Made by a program: the position numbers and the translations under genes. A stretch of 5,388 nucleotides of DNA from an uncultured Rhodanobacteraceae bacterium. Lineage in GTDB: Bacteria; Pseudomonadota; Gammaproteobacteria; Xanthomonadales; Ahniellaceae. Location: contig CALMWD010000234.1 in NCBI GenBank assembly GCA_937873105.1, forward strand, positions 1 to 5,388. The letters run 5' to 3'. Below the pieces are notes generated by a model that did not search any database, was not told the DNA's origin, and saw only the letters and a program-made list of their open reading frames with translations. Position 1 is the stretch's first letter, and each line of letters starts with the position of its first letter. Of this stretch, positions 4,750 to 5,388 are shown one piece after another.

Positions 4750-5388
4750 ATGTCGCTCGCCGTCGATGCAGAAACCCACGTCTTCGAACCGCGCAGCGCC
4801 GCCTTTGGCGCGCCGAGCTTCGCGCCGCATGCCGATGCGCCGGTGCCGGTGCAGCGCGGCTCCTTCCCCCTGCGCCTGACCTTGCGCCATGGCGGGTGCT
4901 TCGACGTGGTGTTGCGCTGGCAGATCCTCGGCGCGCAGGAAGCGCCGCTGCTGGTCGTGCTGGGCGGGATCTCGGCGCATCGGCAGTTGTCCGCCAATGC
5001 GATCGACGCCGCCGAAGGCTGGTGGCCGCAGCAGGTGCGCCGCGGCGGCGCGCTCGATCCCTTCTTCCATCGCCTGCTGTCGATCGACTGGATCGGCGCC
5101 GACGGCACGCTCGATGCCGCGATCGATCCGGACGACCAGGCGCAGGCGATCGTCGCCCTGCTCGACCATCTCCAGATCAAGCACGTGCGCGCCTGCATCG
5201 GCGCGTCCTACGGCGCCATGGTCGGCCTGCACCTCGCCAAGCGGCTTGCGCCACGCCTCGGCCATCTGGTCGTGTTCAACGCGGCCCATCGTCCGCATCC
5301 GTTCGCGTCGGCCTGGCGTTCGATCCAGCGCCGCATCGTGCGCCTCGGCAGCGAACACGCGGCCGCCCACGAGGCGGTGGCGCTGGCG
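4750..5388 (+). CDS. metX: Homoserine O-acyltransferase, MetX-like alpha/beta hydrolase (cut by right edge)
   Basis: The first 213 residues of an enzyme that transfers an acyl group (acetyl or succinyl) from coenzyme A to homoserine, the entry step of methionine synthesis. The alpha/beta-hydrolase core shows LLVVLGGISAHRQLSAN near residues 67-83, WWPQQVRRGGALDPFFHRLLSIDWIG at 91-116, and the nucleophile elbow IGASYGAMVGL with S153. The catalytic Asp and His would lie beyond the window. Unlike classical MetX, the elbow is GASYGAM rather than GGSMGGM, and the GS.GSTGP-type insertion after the first strand-helix is absent. This points to the shorter Xanthomonas-type branch; acetyl versus succinyl specificity cannot be read. 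The ATG has a strong CAGGAG, and a SAM-I riboswitch controls the gene. In related bacteria a cystathionine gamma-synthase gene and often a homoserine dehydrogenase gene follow; neither is visible here. Confidence 0.85.
   Translation, partial: MSLAVDAETHVFEPRSAAFGAPSFAPHADAPVPVQRGSFPLRLTLRHGGCFDVVLRWQILGAQEAPLLVVLGGISAHRQLSANAIDAAEGWWPQQVRRGGALDPFFHRLLSIDWIGADGTLDAAIDPDDQAQAIVALLDHLQIKHVRACIGASYGAMVGLHLAKRLAPRLGHLVVFNAAHRPHPFASAWRSIQRRIVRLGSEHAAAHEAVALA

Noticed and set aside
4634..4879. Small plus-strand open frame across the riboswitch and the start of the acyltransferase gene
   Set aside because: It overlaps the aptamer and the MetX-family frame, has no ribosome binding site, and its product is R/S/P-rich without a motif.

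Overview
The window is GC-rich, with dense protein coding on both strands and a strong preference for G or C at third codon positions. The best fit is a gammaproteobacterium of the Xanthomonadales/Lysobacterales group. This placement is inferred from base composition, the ECF sigma/protein kinase pair and a SAM-I riboswitch in front of a short MetX-like acyltransferase; no database comparison was possible.

Layout. (1) On the minus strand, 1130 down to 1 holds an ECF sigma factor of the ECF43 / Sig-70_X6 type. Its 3' end overlaps by 17 bp the start of a serine/threonine protein kinase that runs off the left edge. (2) A 93-bp divergent gap (1131-1223) separates this pair from three plus-strand genes with short gaps (30 and 29 bp), which probably form one operon (1224-4483). 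They encode a secreted protein with a probable concanavalin A-like fold, an inner-membrane protein with an N-terminal zinc ribbon (DUF3667-like), and an outer-membrane-type lipoprotein that joins an M48-like zinc metalloprotease to a TPM domain and a C-terminal, possibly OB-like, module. (3) A 266-bp non-coding region (4484-4749) carries a perfect 24-bp palindrome touching a consensus -35 box, a second palindrome over the -10 region, a complete SAM-I riboswitch aptamer, a GC-rich hairpin without a U-tract, and a strong ribosome binding site. (4) The last gene, cut by the right edge, is a homoserine O-acyltransferase of the MetX family, the first committed step of methionine synthesis.

How the parts work together. 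The left half looks like a signalling module (sigma factor plus kinase) divergent from an envelope operon, which may or may not be its target. The right half is a methionine biosynthesis control region. It appears to combine a DNA-binding repressor site at the promoter with S-adenosylmethionine sensing in the leader RNA. The most unusual items are this two-layer control region and the metalloprotease-TPM fusion lipoprotein.
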